A stretch of 64,000 nt of DNA, taken from positions 114,141 to 178,140 of the forward strand of contig WLJO01000001.1 of NCBI GenBank assembly GCA_009701715.1. Direction: 5' to 3'. The stretch comes from Actinomycetota bacterium. Its GTDB lineage: Bacteria; Actinomycetota; Acidimicrobiia; Acidimicrobiales; Ilumatobacteraceae. Of the stretch, positions 16,469-25,049 are shown one piece after another. The notes below the pieces were generated by a model. It worked only from the letters and a program-made list of their open reading frames with translations. It searched no databases and was not told where the DNA came from. The position numbers were made by a program, and so were the translations under genes. Within the stretch, counting starts at the first letter, position 1; each line of letters starts with the position of its first letter.

Positions 16469-17635
16469 GTGGACGATGGAGGTGCGCAGGATCAGCACCC
16501 GCAACCGCTCCCCAACCGCCGGGACTGGCGCTGGGCACTCGGGATCATCGGTCGGTCGTTCATTGTCCTCGGTCTCCTGATCCTCGCCTTCGTCGCCTAC
16601 CAGTTGTGGGGCACCAGCATCGAGTTCCGGTCCAACCAGTCCGAGCTCGCCAAGGACTTCCGCCGGGCCGTCGACTCGGTAACGGCAACCACGGCCCCGA
16701 GCACCATCCCGCAGGACACCGTGGCGACACCAACGACCACCGTTGCGACCACCGTTGCCCCCACGACCTCGTCAATCGCCGAGCCACCTCGCGTCGGCGA
16801 GGGCGACGTCCTCGCTGCCCTGACCTTCCCGACGCTGTCCGGCAAGCAGCTCTACGTCGTTGCCGGGGTGCGCCTCGTTGACCTCAAGCGCGGCATCGGG
16901 CACTACCCGGGCACCGCGCTCCCCGGTCAGTACGGCAATGCGGCGCTCGCCGGTCACCGCACGACCTACGGCGCACCGTTCGAGAACATTGACCGACTCG
17001 CACCCGGGGACCCGATCATTATCGAGACATCCGACGGTGCCCGTTTCGAGTACATCGTTGACTCGACAGAGATCATCCAGCCCTCCGAGGTCGGTGTCCT
17101 GTCACAGCCCAAGAACCCCGGCGACGCGCTGCTCACGCTCACCACGTGCCACCCGAAGCGCTCCACCAAACGGCGCCTCGTCGTGCACGCTCACCTGAAC
17201 TTCGCCACCAGCAGCAAGGTGGGCGCGCGGAGCGCCAACTACGGCACCCCGTCCGCGGTTACCGCTGTACCGAGCACCACGACCATTGCCTCGACGATTG
17301 CCGGGGAGTCAGCGACCCCGGACAGCGCATCCGACAGCACAGTCGGTCCGTCCACGACACCGGCGCCGGCGGCACCGACCTCCATCGCCGCCGGTGCCGA
17401 GGTGAGCGAGACCGACGCCAGCGGTCTGGCGGCCGGCTGGTTCAAAGAGACCGCAGCATGGCCGCAGATCATCCTCTGGGGCCTGTTGCTCACCGGTATC
17501 TCGGTGGGCGGCTACCTGCTCGGGATCCGGCTTCGCAGGCGGTGGCTCGGTGCACTGATCGCCTTCGCGCCGTTTATCGTGGTGCTCTACTTCTTCTTCC
17601 AGAACGTCAATCGACTCCTGCCCCCAGGCCTGTGA
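16469..17635 (+). CDS. Class E-like sortase with C-terminal membrane anchor (first of tandem)
   Basis: A 388-residue transpeptidase that should act outside the membrane. Order: membrane helix near residues 28-50 (FIVLGLLILAFVAYQLWG), Thr-rich linker (about 70-105), sortase domain with LAGHRTTYG (His163), LTTCHPK (Cys227) and Arg236, a second Ser/Thr/Ala-rich linker, then two C-terminal helices ending FFFQNVNRLLPPGL. Sortases cleave a sorting signal and join proteins to peptidoglycan or pilins. The added C-terminal helices are unlike ordinary class E enzymes. Overlaps the next sortase by GTGA. No obvious sorting substrate lies beside it. Confidence 0.87.
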   Translation: MDDGGAQDQHPQPLPNRRDWRWALGIIGRSFIVLGLLILAFVAYQLWGTSIEFRSNQSELAKDFRRAVDSVTATTAPSTIPQDTVATPTTTVATTVAPTTSSIAEPPRVGEGDVLAALTFPTLSGKQLYVVAGVRLVDLKRGIGHYPGTALPGQYGNAALAGHRTTYGAPFENIDRLAPGDPIIIETSDGARFEYIVDSTEIIQPSEVGVLSQPKNPGDALLTLTTCHPKRSTKRRLVVHAHLNFATSSKVGARSANYGTPSAVTAVPSTTTIASTIAGESATPDSASDSTVGPSTTPAPAAPTSIAAGAEVSETDASGLAAGWFKETAAWPQIILWGLLLTGISVGGYLLGIRLRRRWLGALIAFAPFIVVLYFFFQNVNRLLPPGL

Positions 17636-18819
17636 ACTACCTCACCGAACCCGAGACACCGAACGAACCGGGAACCTCCGGATCACGCCGGGACTGGCGT
17701 TTCTGGGTAGGCGGCTTCGGTCGCATCCTGCTCGTCATCGGCGTGCTCATGTTCGGGTTCGTCGCCTACCAGTTGTGGGGCACGGGCATCGAGTACCGAC
17801 AGCACCAGAGCACGCTGGCCAAGGAGTTCGCCGAGCGCCAAGCCGAGTTGCTCGGCTCGAACGAGACGTCGCCCGACTCGACGAGCCCGGACTCAACCGA
17901 TCCGGCCGACGCGACGGGCACGCTCGTCAGCCCTACCACCTTCCCCGGAACCAAGAACAAAAAGCGGTGGCCCAAGCCCGCGCCCGGGGACGTCATCGCG
18001 ATCATTGCCATCCCAAAGGTGCACAAGCGCGTCTACGCCGTCGCCGGTGTGGACTCCAACGACCTCAAACAGGGCCTCGGCCACTACCCGAAGACACCGC
18101 TACCGGGGCAACTCGGTAACTCAGCGTTTGCTGGCCACCGGACCACGTTCGGCGCGCCGTTGTTCGACATCGACAAACTGTCGATCGGGGACGAGATCGT
18201 CGTGGACACGATCACTAACCAGCGCTACGTGTACCTCGTGTCGAGTAGTCCTCGGGTGGTTGCCGCCAATGCCGGATCGGTCGTGGAGACCACCAATCGC
18301 ACCGTCGCAACGCTCACGCTCACGTCATGCCACCCGAAGTACTCGGCCAAGGAGCGGATCGTGGTGGTCGCCACACTCGACCCGTCCCGATCGGGAGTCG
18401 TCGAGCCGCCCTTCGTCGACCCCGCACCGTCCACCACCGTCGCGCCTGCCACCACCGGTTCGTCTGGCACGTCCACGTCGGTGGCGGGGTCGAGCACCAC
18501 TACTGTCGCAACAACGACGACGACGACGGTGGGTGACACCGTGCCGACAGTCGGCCCTGATGCCGGGAACCCGAGTGATGGGTTCCCTCTCGCCGAGGAC
18601 GCGCCGCAACTCTCCCGGGGCTGGATGACGGACTCTGCGGCGTGGTGGCACGTGATCGGGTGGGGTCTCCTCAATGCAGGCGTGGTCGCTGCCGGATGGT
18701 TGCTCGCCCGACGCACACGGCGTTGGTGGCTCGGGCTCGCGGTCGCTGCGGCGCCCTTCCTGCTCGTGCTGTACTTCGTCTACCAGAACGTCAACCGGCT
18801 GCTGCCGGCAGACCTCTGA
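17632..18819 (+). CDS. Class E-like sortase with C-terminal membrane anchor (second of tandem)
   Basis: A 395-residue paralogue of the preceding enzyme. Same order: short cytoplasmic tail, helix ILLVIGVLMFGFVAYQLWG, linker, sortase domain with FAGHRTTFG (His169), LTSCHPK (Cys233) and Arg242, Thr-rich linker (repeated TTTV), and two final helices ending VYQNVNRLLPADL. The ends of the two proteins are nearly identical while the linkers differ, indicating tandem duplication followed by divergence. Translational coupling suggests both are made together, perhaps acting on different substrates or in sequence. Confidence 0.87.
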   Translation: MNYLTEPETPNEPGTSGSRRDWRFWVGGFGRILLVIGVLMFGFVAYQLWGTGIEYRQHQSTLAKEFAERQAELLGSNETSPDSTSPDSTDPADATGTLVSPTTFPGTKNKKRWPKPAPGDVIAIIAIPKVHKRVYAVAGVDSNDLKQGLGHYPKTPLPGQLGNSAFAGHRTTFGAPLFDIDKLSIGDEIVVDTITNQRYVYLVSSSPRVVAANAGSVVETTNRTVATLTLTSCHPKYSAKERIVVVATLDPSRSGVVEPPFVDPAPSTTVAPATTGSSGTSTSVAGSSTTTVATTTTTTVGDTVPTVGPDAGNPSDGFPLAEDAPQLSRGWMTDSAAWWHVIGWGLLNAGVVAAGWLLARRTRRWWLGLAVAAAPFLLVLYFVYQNVNRLLPADL

Positions 18820-18825
18820 TCCCCG

Positions 18826-18831
18826 TACGCT
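18826..18831 (+). promoter_or_regulatory. -10 element (TACGCT)
   Basis: TACGCT ends 7 nt before ATG 18839, just after the sortase stop. Confidence 0.45.
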
Positions 18832-18838
18832 CCTCGGG

Positions 18839-19108
18839 ATGACCGGCTCCCCCACAGCTCCTGACCCCGTGCGCGAACGTCGCGCCCAAGTGGCCAAGTG
18901 GGTACTCCTAGCAAACCGTGTCGGCTACCTCTGCTGGGCGGTAGCGCTTGCTGTGTTTTTCATCGGGTTCGGCGTTGGCTTCCATGCCGCTGTCTCGGTC
19001 ACGGTCATCGCCACGCTGCTGATCGGGGCTGCGTTGCTGGCCCCGTCGATCATCCTCGGCTACGCCGTGAAGGCGGCCGAGAAGGACGACCGGATCAACG
19101 GCCGATAG
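18839..19108 (+). CDS. Small two-helix membrane protein, unknown
   Basis: An 89-residue protein. A basic N-terminus (RERRAQVAKW) precedes two hydrophobic helices (residues about 26-48 and 50-75) and a charged tail (KAAEKDDRINGR). It resembles small actinobacterial membrane proteins of no known role; no family could be named. ATG 18839 follows a TACGCT hexamer and lies 20 bp after the sortase pair, so it can be transcribed independently or with them. Confidence 0.7.
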   Translation: MTGSPTAPDPVRERRAQVAKWVLLANRVGYLCWAVALAVFFIGFGVGFHAAVSVTVIATLLIGAALLAPSIILGYAVKAAEKDDRINGR

Positions 19109-19112
19109 CCGA

Positions 19113-19484
19113 TCAGCGAACAGCGATGAGATCGACGACGAACACCAAGGTCTCGCCGCCCTTTATTGCACCACCTGCACCACGGCTGCCGTAGCCGAGA
19201 TCCGGCGGGATGGTGAGGCGGCGTCGACCACCGACTTTCATGCCCTTCACACCGCGGTCCCAGCCCTCGATGACCTCACGGGCCCCGAGCCGGAAGTCGA
19301 AGGTGTCCCCGCGGTCCCAACTGGCGTCGAACTCCTTGCCGTTGCTCCACGCGACACCGGCGTAGTGCACAACCACCCGCTTGCCCACGGTTGCCTCGTC
19401 GCCGTCACCGACAATCTCGTCCTCGATGAGCAGTTCGCCGGGGGGATTACCGGCAGGAATAGTGATTACGGGTTTGTCGGCCAC
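19113..19484 (-). CDS. FKBP-type peptidyl-prolyl cis-trans isomerase
   Basis: A 123-residue single-domain FKBP. Typical motifs are VVVHYAGVAWSNGKEFDASWDRG, FRLGAREVIEGWDRGVKGMKVGGRR and IPPDLGYG, containing most active-site aromatics of the fold. No signal peptide, so a cytosolic protein-folding role is likely. GTG 19484 is chosen because TAAGGT precedes it by 6 nt. The Gly-Ala-Gly loop (GSRGAGGAIKGG) is a normal FKBP flap. Confidence 0.92.
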   Translation of the reverse strand: MADKPVITIPAGNPPGELLIEDEIVGDGDEATVGKRVVVHYAGVAWSNGKEFDASWDRGDTFDFRLGAREVIEGWDRGVKGMKVGGRRRLTIPPDLGYGSRGAGGAIKGGETLVFVVDLIAVR

Positions 19485-19490
19485 GCCCGA

Positions 19491-19496
19491 ACCTTA
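19491..19496 (-). promoter_or_regulatory. -10 element (TAAGGT) of FKBP gene
   Basis: TAAGGT ends 6 nt before GTG 19484 and overlaps the stop of the upstream lipoprotein gene. Confidence 0.5.
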
Positions 19497-20009
19497 CCGC
19501 TCCACGCGGAGCACGAAGCGACTCTGCACCGCGCCGCCGATTGCATCTATGCGCTCCCCCGTAAAGGTGCCGCGTCCCTGGATCCCGATGTAGCCGTCGG
19601 TGCCGTCGATGACGCTCAACAGGCTGAAGAACCGTGCGCTCGTGGTATCAGTCTTGGCCACCGCGCTCCCGTTCACCATGCGGACACCGATCACCGAACC
19701 GTCATCAAAGGTGAACGTTATGAACCCGTTGATCTCCCCGCTGCCAGCGGTGTAGTCGACGGTTGCCTGCATCTCGACGTCCACCTTCTCGTCGCCCATG
19801 GTGCCCACGCCGATCAGATGGTTGGAACCGTAGAGCGACCGGTCCGACGGCCCGATCTTGTGGAGTTTCTTGGCGACGGATTCCAGAAGAACGTCCACCT
19901 GGAGCGTCGTGCTCTCGGCTGGGTCCCCGCAGGACGCGAGCGTTGTGGTGAACAGCACGGTTGCGCACACGGTGGCGAGAGCCTGAGTAAGGCGACGGGG
20001 GGACTTCAC
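19494..20009 (-). CDS. Lipoprotein, possible allene-oxide-cyclase-barrel fold
   Basis: A 171-residue secreted lipoprotein: basic start (VKSPRRLTQ), hydrophobic core and lipobox TLASC. The C-terminal part (TFDDGSVIGVRMVNG, GYIGIQGRGTFTGERIDAIGG) looks like the beta-barrel pattern of AOC-like/dirigent-like proteins, but this is only a resemblance. GTG 20009 gives a normal signal peptide; longer starts are possible. It lies divergent to the FTR1 iron permease, so a link to iron uptake is conceivable but unproven. Confidence 0.65.
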   Translation of the reverse strand: MKSPRRLTQALATVCATVLFTTTLASCGDPAESTTLQVDVLLESVAKKLHKIGPSDRSLYGSNHLIGVGTMGDEKVDVEMQATVDYTAGSGEINGFITFTFDDGSVIGVRMVNGSAVAKTDTTSARFFSLLSVIDGTDGYIGIQGRGTFTGERIDAIGGAVQSRFVLRVER

Positions 20010-20068
20010 GGTGCCAGTCTTGCCGGGCGGACCCCTAACCAGCGCTCTACCCGAGAGCGAGGGAGGGG

Positions 20069-20098
20069 TTGACAAGACAAGTTAGGCACCCCTAACGT
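20069..20098 (+). promoter_or_regulatory. FTR1 promoter with IdeR/DtxR-type iron box
   Basis: TTGACA (20069-20074) and TAACGT (20093-20098) are separated by 18 bp. Inside the spacer lies TTAGGCACCCCTAAC (20082-20096), an inverted repeat matching the outer halves (TTAGG...CTAAC) of the known IdeR/DtxR iron box. A repressor bound here would block polymerase. The downstream gene is an iron permease and the window encodes an IdeR-like protein at 49586. Confidence 0.7.
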
Positions 20099-20106
20099 AT
20101 GTAGTC

Positions 20107-20976
20107 ATGGGTGCTTCTCTGTTGATCACGCTCCGTGAAGGCTTCGAGATCTCGTTGGTGCTGGCCATCTTGGCCACCTACCTGGTGCGAACCGGGCGGC
20201 GAGCCGCAGTCCGCCAGGTCTGGGTCGGCACCGGGGTGGCTGCGGGGCTCTGTATCGCCATCGGCATTGTCGTGAATGCGCTGGTGGGCGGCCTGCACGA
20301 CAAGTCCGAACAGGCCGTGGAGGGGAGCATCGCCATCCTCGCCTGTGGTGTGCTCACCTGGATGATCTTTTGGATGCGCAAGAACGCCCGCAGCCTCGGC
20401 GGGGAATTGCGCGCCAAGCTCGACCTCGCGACGAGTGCACGGGCGGTGGTGTTCATCGCCTTCGTCGCCGTGGTGCGAGAGGGTCTCGAGACCGTGCTCT
20501 TCCTGCTCAGCGCCCAGACCGAAGGAAGTTCGGCGTCAGGTTCGGACGTGGTGGTTGGTGGCCTGATCGGCCTTGCGATCGCCGCAGTGCTCGGGTGGGT
20601 TGCGTACCTCGGTGGTGCTCGGATCAACATGCGGTTGTTCTTCAACATCACCGGGATCCTGCTGATCCTCTTCGCGGCGGGGTTGTTCGGTAAGGCATTC
20701 CACGAGTTCCGCGAGCTGCTCGGGTTCGAGTCGGGCTGGCTCGTGGAACCCGCGTGGACCGTGTCCTCAGGCCCGTTTGCCGACGGCAACCTCAACGACT
20801 TCATGAAGGGCTTCTTCGGGTGGTCCGCCACTGCCGAACGGATCCGCGTGATCGCCTACTTCGCTTACCTCGCCCCGATACTCGCCGCGTACCTGCGCAG
20901 CGATCGGGCTGAGCTGCCCAAGGGGACGACCCCGACGGCGCCGGTCGCCGAGCACTCCATGTCGGCATCGCACTGA
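20107..20976 (+). CDS. efeU: FTR1/EfeU-type iron permease
   Basis: A 289-residue, seven-helix membrane protein. The two iron-permeation REGxE motifs are LREGFE (Arg10-Glu14) and VREGLE (Arg124-Glu128), the hallmark of FTR1/EfeU. It probably brings ferric or oxidised ferrous iron across the membrane. EfeO and EfeB are not adjacent, so partner proteins must be elsewhere or absent. Start ATG 20107 lies 8 nt after TAACGT. The C-terminal tail is soluble and contains a Met/His stretch (EHSMSASH). Confidence 0.9.
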   Translation: MGASLLITLREGFEISLVLAILATYLVRTGRRAAVRQVWVGTGVAAGLCIAIGIVVNALVGGLHDKSEQAVEGSIAILACGVLTWMIFWMRKNARSLGGELRAKLDLATSARAVVFIAFVAVVREGLETVLFLLSAQTEGSSASGSDVVVGGLIGLAIAAVLGWVAYLGGARINMRLFFNITGILLILFAAGLFGKAFHEFRELLGFESGWLVEPAWTVSSGPFADGNLNDFMKGFFGWSATAERIRVIAYFAYLAPILAAYLRSDRAELPKGTTPTAPVAEHSMSASH

Positions 20977-20989
20977 ACCTGGTCGGCCC

Positions 20990-21316
20990 ATGAGGTACAC
21001 GCCCGTCGATGCCAGCGGATTCGCTCTGCTCGACGGCCTCGACGACTGGCGATACGTGCTCAGTGGTTTGAGGGCAACGTTCCGATTCGCTTCGTTCTCG
21101 GCTGCCGCGGCCTTCGCTGCCGAAGTGGCGCAATTGGCCGACGCAGCGGACCACCACCCGGATATCGACCTCCGGTACCCCGGGACCGTGCGTCTCGTTG
21201 CCTCAACGCATGCGGTCAATGGAGTCAGTACCCATGACATCGACCTTGCCCGACTCGTGTCGGGCCTCGCCGCACAAGCCGGAGCCGTTGCGGACGCTGA
21301 CGACAACGAGGAGTGA
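20990..21316 (+). CDS. Pterin-4a-carbinolamine dehydratase family protein
   Basis: A 108-residue protein with AADHHPDIDLRYPGTVRLVASTH and NGVSTHDIDLARLV, the active-site loop and end of the PCD/DCoH fold. The enzyme dehydrates 4a-hydroxytetrahydropterin during aromatic amino acid hydroxylation. No hydroxylase is nearby; in many bacteria such proteins belong to pterin or cofactor pathways of unclear function. It follows the iron permease by 13 bp and may be co-transcribed. Confidence 0.8.
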   Translation: MRYTPVDASGFALLDGLDDWRYVLSGLRATFRFASFSAAAAFAAEVAQLADAADHHPDIDLRYPGTVRLVASTHAVNGVSTHDIDLARLVSGLAAQAGAVADADDNEE

Positions 21317-21349
21317 ATCTGCACCTCGCAGGATCGGTAGGCGCTGGAG

Positions 21350-22915
21350 TTAGGTGCGGTTCTCGATGAGCTCGAAGATCTCGGCCGCGTCGGCCTTCCC
21401 CTTCAAGCTCATCTGTCCCCTCGACTCGACCGTAAAGCCGCTGGCGAGGCGCTGCGCGAGTTCCGCAGCGACGAAGATGCTGCCGGGGGGTGCCTTGGCC
21501 GCTAGCCGGGCTGCAACGTTGACCGGATCACCGACCAGGTTGAACTCACGCCGCCCGAGGTGCACGCCCATCTCGCCGGCGAATACCGGTCCATCGGCCA
21601 TACCGATGCGGAAGGTCACCGACGTCTCAAGACTTCCGTCGAGCGCTGTCAGGACGTCGCTGACGATCTCGCCGACGAGGAGCGCGGTGGCCGCGGCACG
21701 CTTGGGGTCGTCGGTGTGCGAGTTGAGCACCCCGAAGCACACCAGCATGTCGGAACCGGTGGCCTGATAGGTGACGCGCCTCAGCATCCCGCCCCTGGCC
21801 GCGGCTGCAGCATCAACACGGGCAAAGAGCGACGAGAAGGCCTGAACCCGAAGGTGCACCACGGCGTCACTCGCTGCCTCGAGACCCGAGTCGAATCCCT
21901 CGATCTTCACGAACATCACGACGGGCTCGCTCATCTCCATGGGGATGCGCCGGTTCTGCGCGGTCTCGACCATCGCCTCGAGCAGGGGCCTCGGCATGTA
22001 GGTAGCAAGTGGCTCAACCAGGTCGAGCGAGTTGCCGATCTCCTCCACGAGCGCAGGGATGCTGCGGTCCAGCAGCATCGGGTTGCGCGGTCGGCGCACC
22101 TGCGGATTGAGGTCGTAGTAGCCGAGTTCGGAATCGGTGAGGTCATCGATCACGAGGCAATGGTCGTTATCGATCTGCTCGACGCGGAAGCGCTCTCCGG
22201 CCCGACGTGAAGCCTCCATCGTGAGACACACGCGACCGACGTGGCCAGCACCCTCGGCCTCCTTCGTGCACCGAACGGACTCGCCAAACAGCACGTGGTC
22301 CCGACGACGCGGGGTACCGACGTCAGCCGCGAGGAACTCGCCGACATGAATGCCGACGCGCATACCGAACGTTGCCGTGCCGGACGGGGTCTCGATCGCC
22401 CGGAACTGCTCCATCGCTCGCTGCATCCGTAGTCCCGCATTGATCGCCCGCCGCGTGTCGTCTCCGCGGTCGTCCGAGGCGAAGCGGACGAGCAGAGCGT
22501 CACCGGTGAACTCGAGCAGGTTGCCACCGGCGTGCCCGAACACCTCGATCATCGCTGAGAGATACCGATTGAGGACATTGTGGACCAATTCGATGCCCTC
22601 GGGACCAGAGGTGGCGTTGGCCTCGATGAAGGGGGTGAAACCTGCCAGGTCCGTGAACATCAGCGTCCCGGACTGCCACTCGTGCCTCGTCGATGCCGTG
22701 GGGGGCGGATCGTCCGCGACGTGGCTCGGCATCTGGTCGTAGAGAATGCGCAGCAGCGTCCGCAGGTGCACGAACACCCGCTGGAGACCTTCCGCGTCCG
22801 GCTGCAACCAGACCGGAGCGTACAGCTCGGCGGGCAGCAGGCTCCGCAGCCTGGGCTCGAGGCTCTGCAGCCCGGCGCCCGGTTCTGCGAGGATCCGGTC
22901 CGGTGTGTGCTCCAT
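21350..22915 (-). CDS. Class III adenylate/guanylate cyclase with tandem cyclase domains
   Basis: A 521-residue soluble protein. First cyclase domain about residues 80-240: GTLMFTDLAGFTPF, LEFTGDALLVRF, GIHVGEF. Second about 330-510: VVMFVKIEGFDSG, TGSDMLVCFG, MADGPVFAGEMG and FNLVGDPVNVAARL. The first domain keeps both metal aspartates (TDLAG, TGDAL); the second has VKIEG where the first metal Asp is expected, so it may be degenerate. It should make cAMP or, less likely, cGMP. ATG 22915 chosen for the short lead into the first conserved region. Stands alone. Confidence 0.82.
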   Translation of the reverse strand: MEHTPDRILAEPGAGLQSLEPRLRSLLPAELYAPVWLQPDAEGLQRVFVHLRTLLRILYDQMPSHVADDPPPTASTRHEWQSGTLMFTDLAGFTPFIEANATSGPEGIELVHNVLNRYLSAMIEVFGHAGGNLLEFTGDALLVRFASDDRGDDTRRAINAGLRMQRAMEQFRAIETPSGTATFGMRVGIHVGEFLAADVGTPRRRDHVLFGESVRCTKEAEGAGHVGRVCLTMEASRRAGERFRVEQIDNDHCLVIDDLTDSELGYYDLNPQVRRPRNPMLLDRSIPALVEEIGNSLDLVEPLATYMPRPLLEAMVETAQNRRIPMEMSEPVVMFVKIEGFDSGLEAASDAVVHLRVQAFSSLFARVDAAAAARGGMLRRVTYQATGSDMLVCFGVLNSHTDDPKRAAATALLVGEIVSDVLTALDGSLETSVTFRIGMADGPVFAGEMGVHLGRREFNLVGDPVNVAARLAAKAPPGSIFVAAELAQRLASGFTVESRGQMSLKGKADAAEIFELIENRT

Positions 22916-23009
22916 GCCTGCATTGTGCCCCACCGCCCGAGCGAACGCCGAACGCACTCCCCGACATCACGTGGGCCATACTCTCGCGGACCGAGCGAAT
23001 GGATACAGA

Positions 23010-23636
23010 TTGAGCCCCAGCAGCATCCCCACGATCGAGGTCTTTGCCGATATCTGGTGCCCCTTCGCACACGTTGGCCTCCGTGCGGTGACGGCCCAGC
23101 GGAACGAGCGCAACCGCGAGGGCATCGCGATGATCGTCCGGGCATGGCCGCTGGAACTGGTGAACAGTGCCCCGATGGATCCGTTAAAGACGGAGGAGCA
23201 CATCGGTCACCTGCGCGATCAGGTTGTCCCGGACATGTTCATCGGCTTCGACCGGTCAACATTCCCCTCCACCACACTCCCTGCGCTCGCGCTGGTGGCA
23301 CGTGCCTACCGACACGGCGCCGCTATCGGGGAACAGATGAGCCTCGCCGTGCGCGACGCGCTCTTCGAGGAGGGCCTGGACGTGTCTGACCCCGAGGTGC
23401 TCGCGCGGCTCGCCGCGCGAGTTGGCACCGAGATCCCCGATGCTGCCGACGCCGAGATGGTTATCGCCGACTGGCACGAGGGCCAGCGGCGGGGCGTAAT
23501 CGGGTCCCCGCACTTCTTCTGCGGCGATGTGCAGGCGTTCTGCCCCTCGCTCGACATCACCCGAGACCCCGAGCACGGCATGCAGATCCTGCTCGACCGT
23601 TCGGGGATCCGCGACTTCCTCGATCGCTGCGGATAG
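23010..23636 (+). CDS. DsbA-family thioredoxin-fold oxidoreductase (2-hydroxychromene isomerase-like)
   Basis: A 208-residue protein with IEVFADIWCPFAHVG (single Cys17 where DsbA has CxxC), a helical insert, and the late GVIGSPHFFCG cis-proline motif. This one-cysteine layout fits DsbA-like FrnE/2-hydroxychromene-2-carboxylate isomerase relatives, which use thiol cofactors. Cys in HFFCG and CPSL are near the end. TTG 23010 is the only reasonable start; no clear ribosome site. Substrate is unknown. Confidence 0.75.
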   Translation: MSPSSIPTIEVFADIWCPFAHVGLRAVTAQRNERNREGIAMIVRAWPLELVNSAPMDPLKTEEHIGHLRDQVVPDMFIGFDRSTFPSTTLPALALVARAYRHGAAIGEQMSLAVRDALFEEGLDVSDPEVLARLAARVGTEIPDAADAEMVIADWHEGQRRGVIGSPHFFCGDVQAFCPSLDITRDPEHGMQILLDRSGIRDFLDRCG

Positions 23637-23683
23637 CAACGAACCGCAGCCCGTTCCCGGGCCGAGCGCGTGAGCAGGTACAC

Positions 23684-24364
23684 CTACGCCAACGAGATGA
23701 GTCGGACCACGAGAATGAAGTGCAGCACCGCTGCGGCCACCACCAAGGTGTGAAACACCTCGTGAAAGCCGAAGTGCTGCATACTCGGGTTCGGGCGCTT
23801 TGTTGCATACACCGCTGCACCGGCGGAGTACAGCCCACCACCGACCATGAGCAGGGTGGTATCGGCTGCGGAGAGCGCACGCATGATGGGCCCGATCTCG
23901 ATCAGTGCACTCCACCCGACGACGACATAGACGGTGGCGGTTACCCATCGCGGCGCATGGAGCCAGAACATACGGATCGCCGTTCCCACGACAGCCGCCG
24001 ACCACACGACGACGAGCATCGTGACCTCGGGTGTGCCGTTGAGTGCGAGCGAACAGATGCCGGTGTAGCTACCCGTCACACCGAACAGGATCGTGGAGTG
24101 GTCGAGGCGCTTGAGCCTCGCCGCCCAAACTGCGCCGAGCCGACCCGAGTGGTACACCGCAGAGACGCCAAGCATGGTGACGACACCCGCGCCGTACACG
24201 ACCATCGCGAGTCGTGACGTCGTCGTGTCCGCCAGCGCCACGAGCACGACGAATGCCGGGACGAACGCGATCACCGCATAGCGATGAACCCGGCCCCGCC
24301 AGGATGGACGGATGTCCGTCGGGGTCGAGCCCTCGGCGTCGGCGATCAACGCATTGGGCGTCAC
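23684..24364 (-). CDS. Hemolysin III/PAQR-type membrane protein
   Basis: A 226-residue, seven-helix protein of the hemolysin III (YqfA, PAQR) family. Diagnostic features are VSAVYHSG near the second helix, LDHSTILFGVTGSYTG, and FHEVFHTLVVAAAVLHF close to the end; the three histidines and Ser/Asp form the likely zinc site. Role in bacteria is not settled (membrane lipid homeostasis is suggested). GTG 24364 is chosen for a TACGGT hexamer 6 nt upstream. Confidence 0.85.
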   Translation of the reverse strand: MTPNALIADAEGSTPTDIRPSWRGRVHRYAVIAFVPAFVVLVALADTTTSRLAMVVYGAGVVTMLGVSAVYHSGRLGAVWAARLKRLDHSTILFGVTGSYTGICSLALNGTPEVTMLVVVWSAAVVGTAIRMFWLHAPRWVTATVYVVVGWSALIEIGPIMRALSAADTTLLMVGGGLYSAGAAVYATKRPNPSMQHFGFHEVFHTLVVAAAVLHFILVVRLISLA

Positions 24365-24370
24365 ACAGCG

Positions 24371-24376
24371 ACCGTA
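24371..24376 (-). promoter_or_regulatory. -10 element (TACGGT) of PAQR gene
   Basis: TACGGT ends 6 nt before GTG 24364. Confidence 0.5.
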
Positions 24377-24496
24377 CCCGTGAATATCGGCAGCGGGACG
24401 TCGCGTTCGGCCACATGCCGCTAGGTTTCGTACATCGTTGTACGCCCGCAGACGATCTGAACTCTGGTTGCGGGCCCCACCCATTTGGAGATTTCT

Positions 24497-25042
24497 ATGT
24501 CCACCCTGCAGAGCATCCCCCTCAAGACCATCGACGGTTCCGATGGCTCCCTCGCCGACTACTCGGGCTCGGTCCTGCTCGTGGTCAACGTCGCCTCGAA
24601 GTGCGGCCTCACGCCGCAGTACGACGCCCTCGAGAAGGTCTACGAGCAGTATCACGAGCAGGGGTTCGAGGTACTCGGCTTCCCTGCCAACAACTTCGGT
24701 GCGCAAGAGCCCGGCACTAACGAGGAGATCGCGTCGTTCTGCTCGTCCAGTTTCAACGTGAAGTTCCCGCTGTTCGCCAAGATCAGCGTGGTGGGCGAGG
24801 ACAAGCACCCGCTCTACGAGCTGCTGACGGCAGCGGTACCGCGAGCCGAGGGTGACCCCGACGGGTTCCGCGAGCGCCTCAAGGGTTTCGGCATGACGCC
24901 GAACGCGGACCCCGAGATCCTCTGGAACTTCGAGAAGTTCCTGGTGGACCGCCAGGGCAATGTCGTGCGGAGATTCGCCCCCACGACCACGCCGGACGAC
25001 CCGAGCGTCGTTGCCGCCATCGAGACCGCCCTCGGGTCCTGA
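24497..25042 (+). CDS. Glutathione peroxidase-family thiol peroxidase
   Basis: A 181-residue peroxidase. VVNVASKCGLTPQY places the peroxidatic Cys at residue 36 (TGC, not TGA), GFPANNFGAQEPG supplies Gln, and WNFEKFLVD the Trp and Asn of the catalytic tetrad. Most actinobacteria lack glutathione, so thioredoxin is the likely reductant. TTGGAG six bases before ATG 24497 fixes the start. Followed after 7 bp by a DUF305 lipoprotein. Confidence 0.92.
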   Translation: MSTLQSIPLKTIDGSDGSLADYSGSVLLVVNVASKCGLTPQYDALEKVYEQYHEQGFEVLGFPANNFGAQEPGTNEEIASFCSSSFNVKFPLFAKISVVGEDKHPLYELLTAAVPRAEGDPDGFRERLKGFGMTPNADPEILWNFEKFLVDRQGNVVRRFAPTTTPDDPSVVAAIETALGS

Positions 25043-25049
25043 ACGGCCT

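Noticed and set aside
20082..20096. Fur box upstream of the iron permease
   Set aside because: The repeat fits TTAGG...CTAAC of IdeR/DtxR, not the AT-rich GATAAT pattern of Fur.
24497..25042. Selenocysteine glutathione peroxidase
   Set aside because: The catalytic residue is TGC (Cys36).
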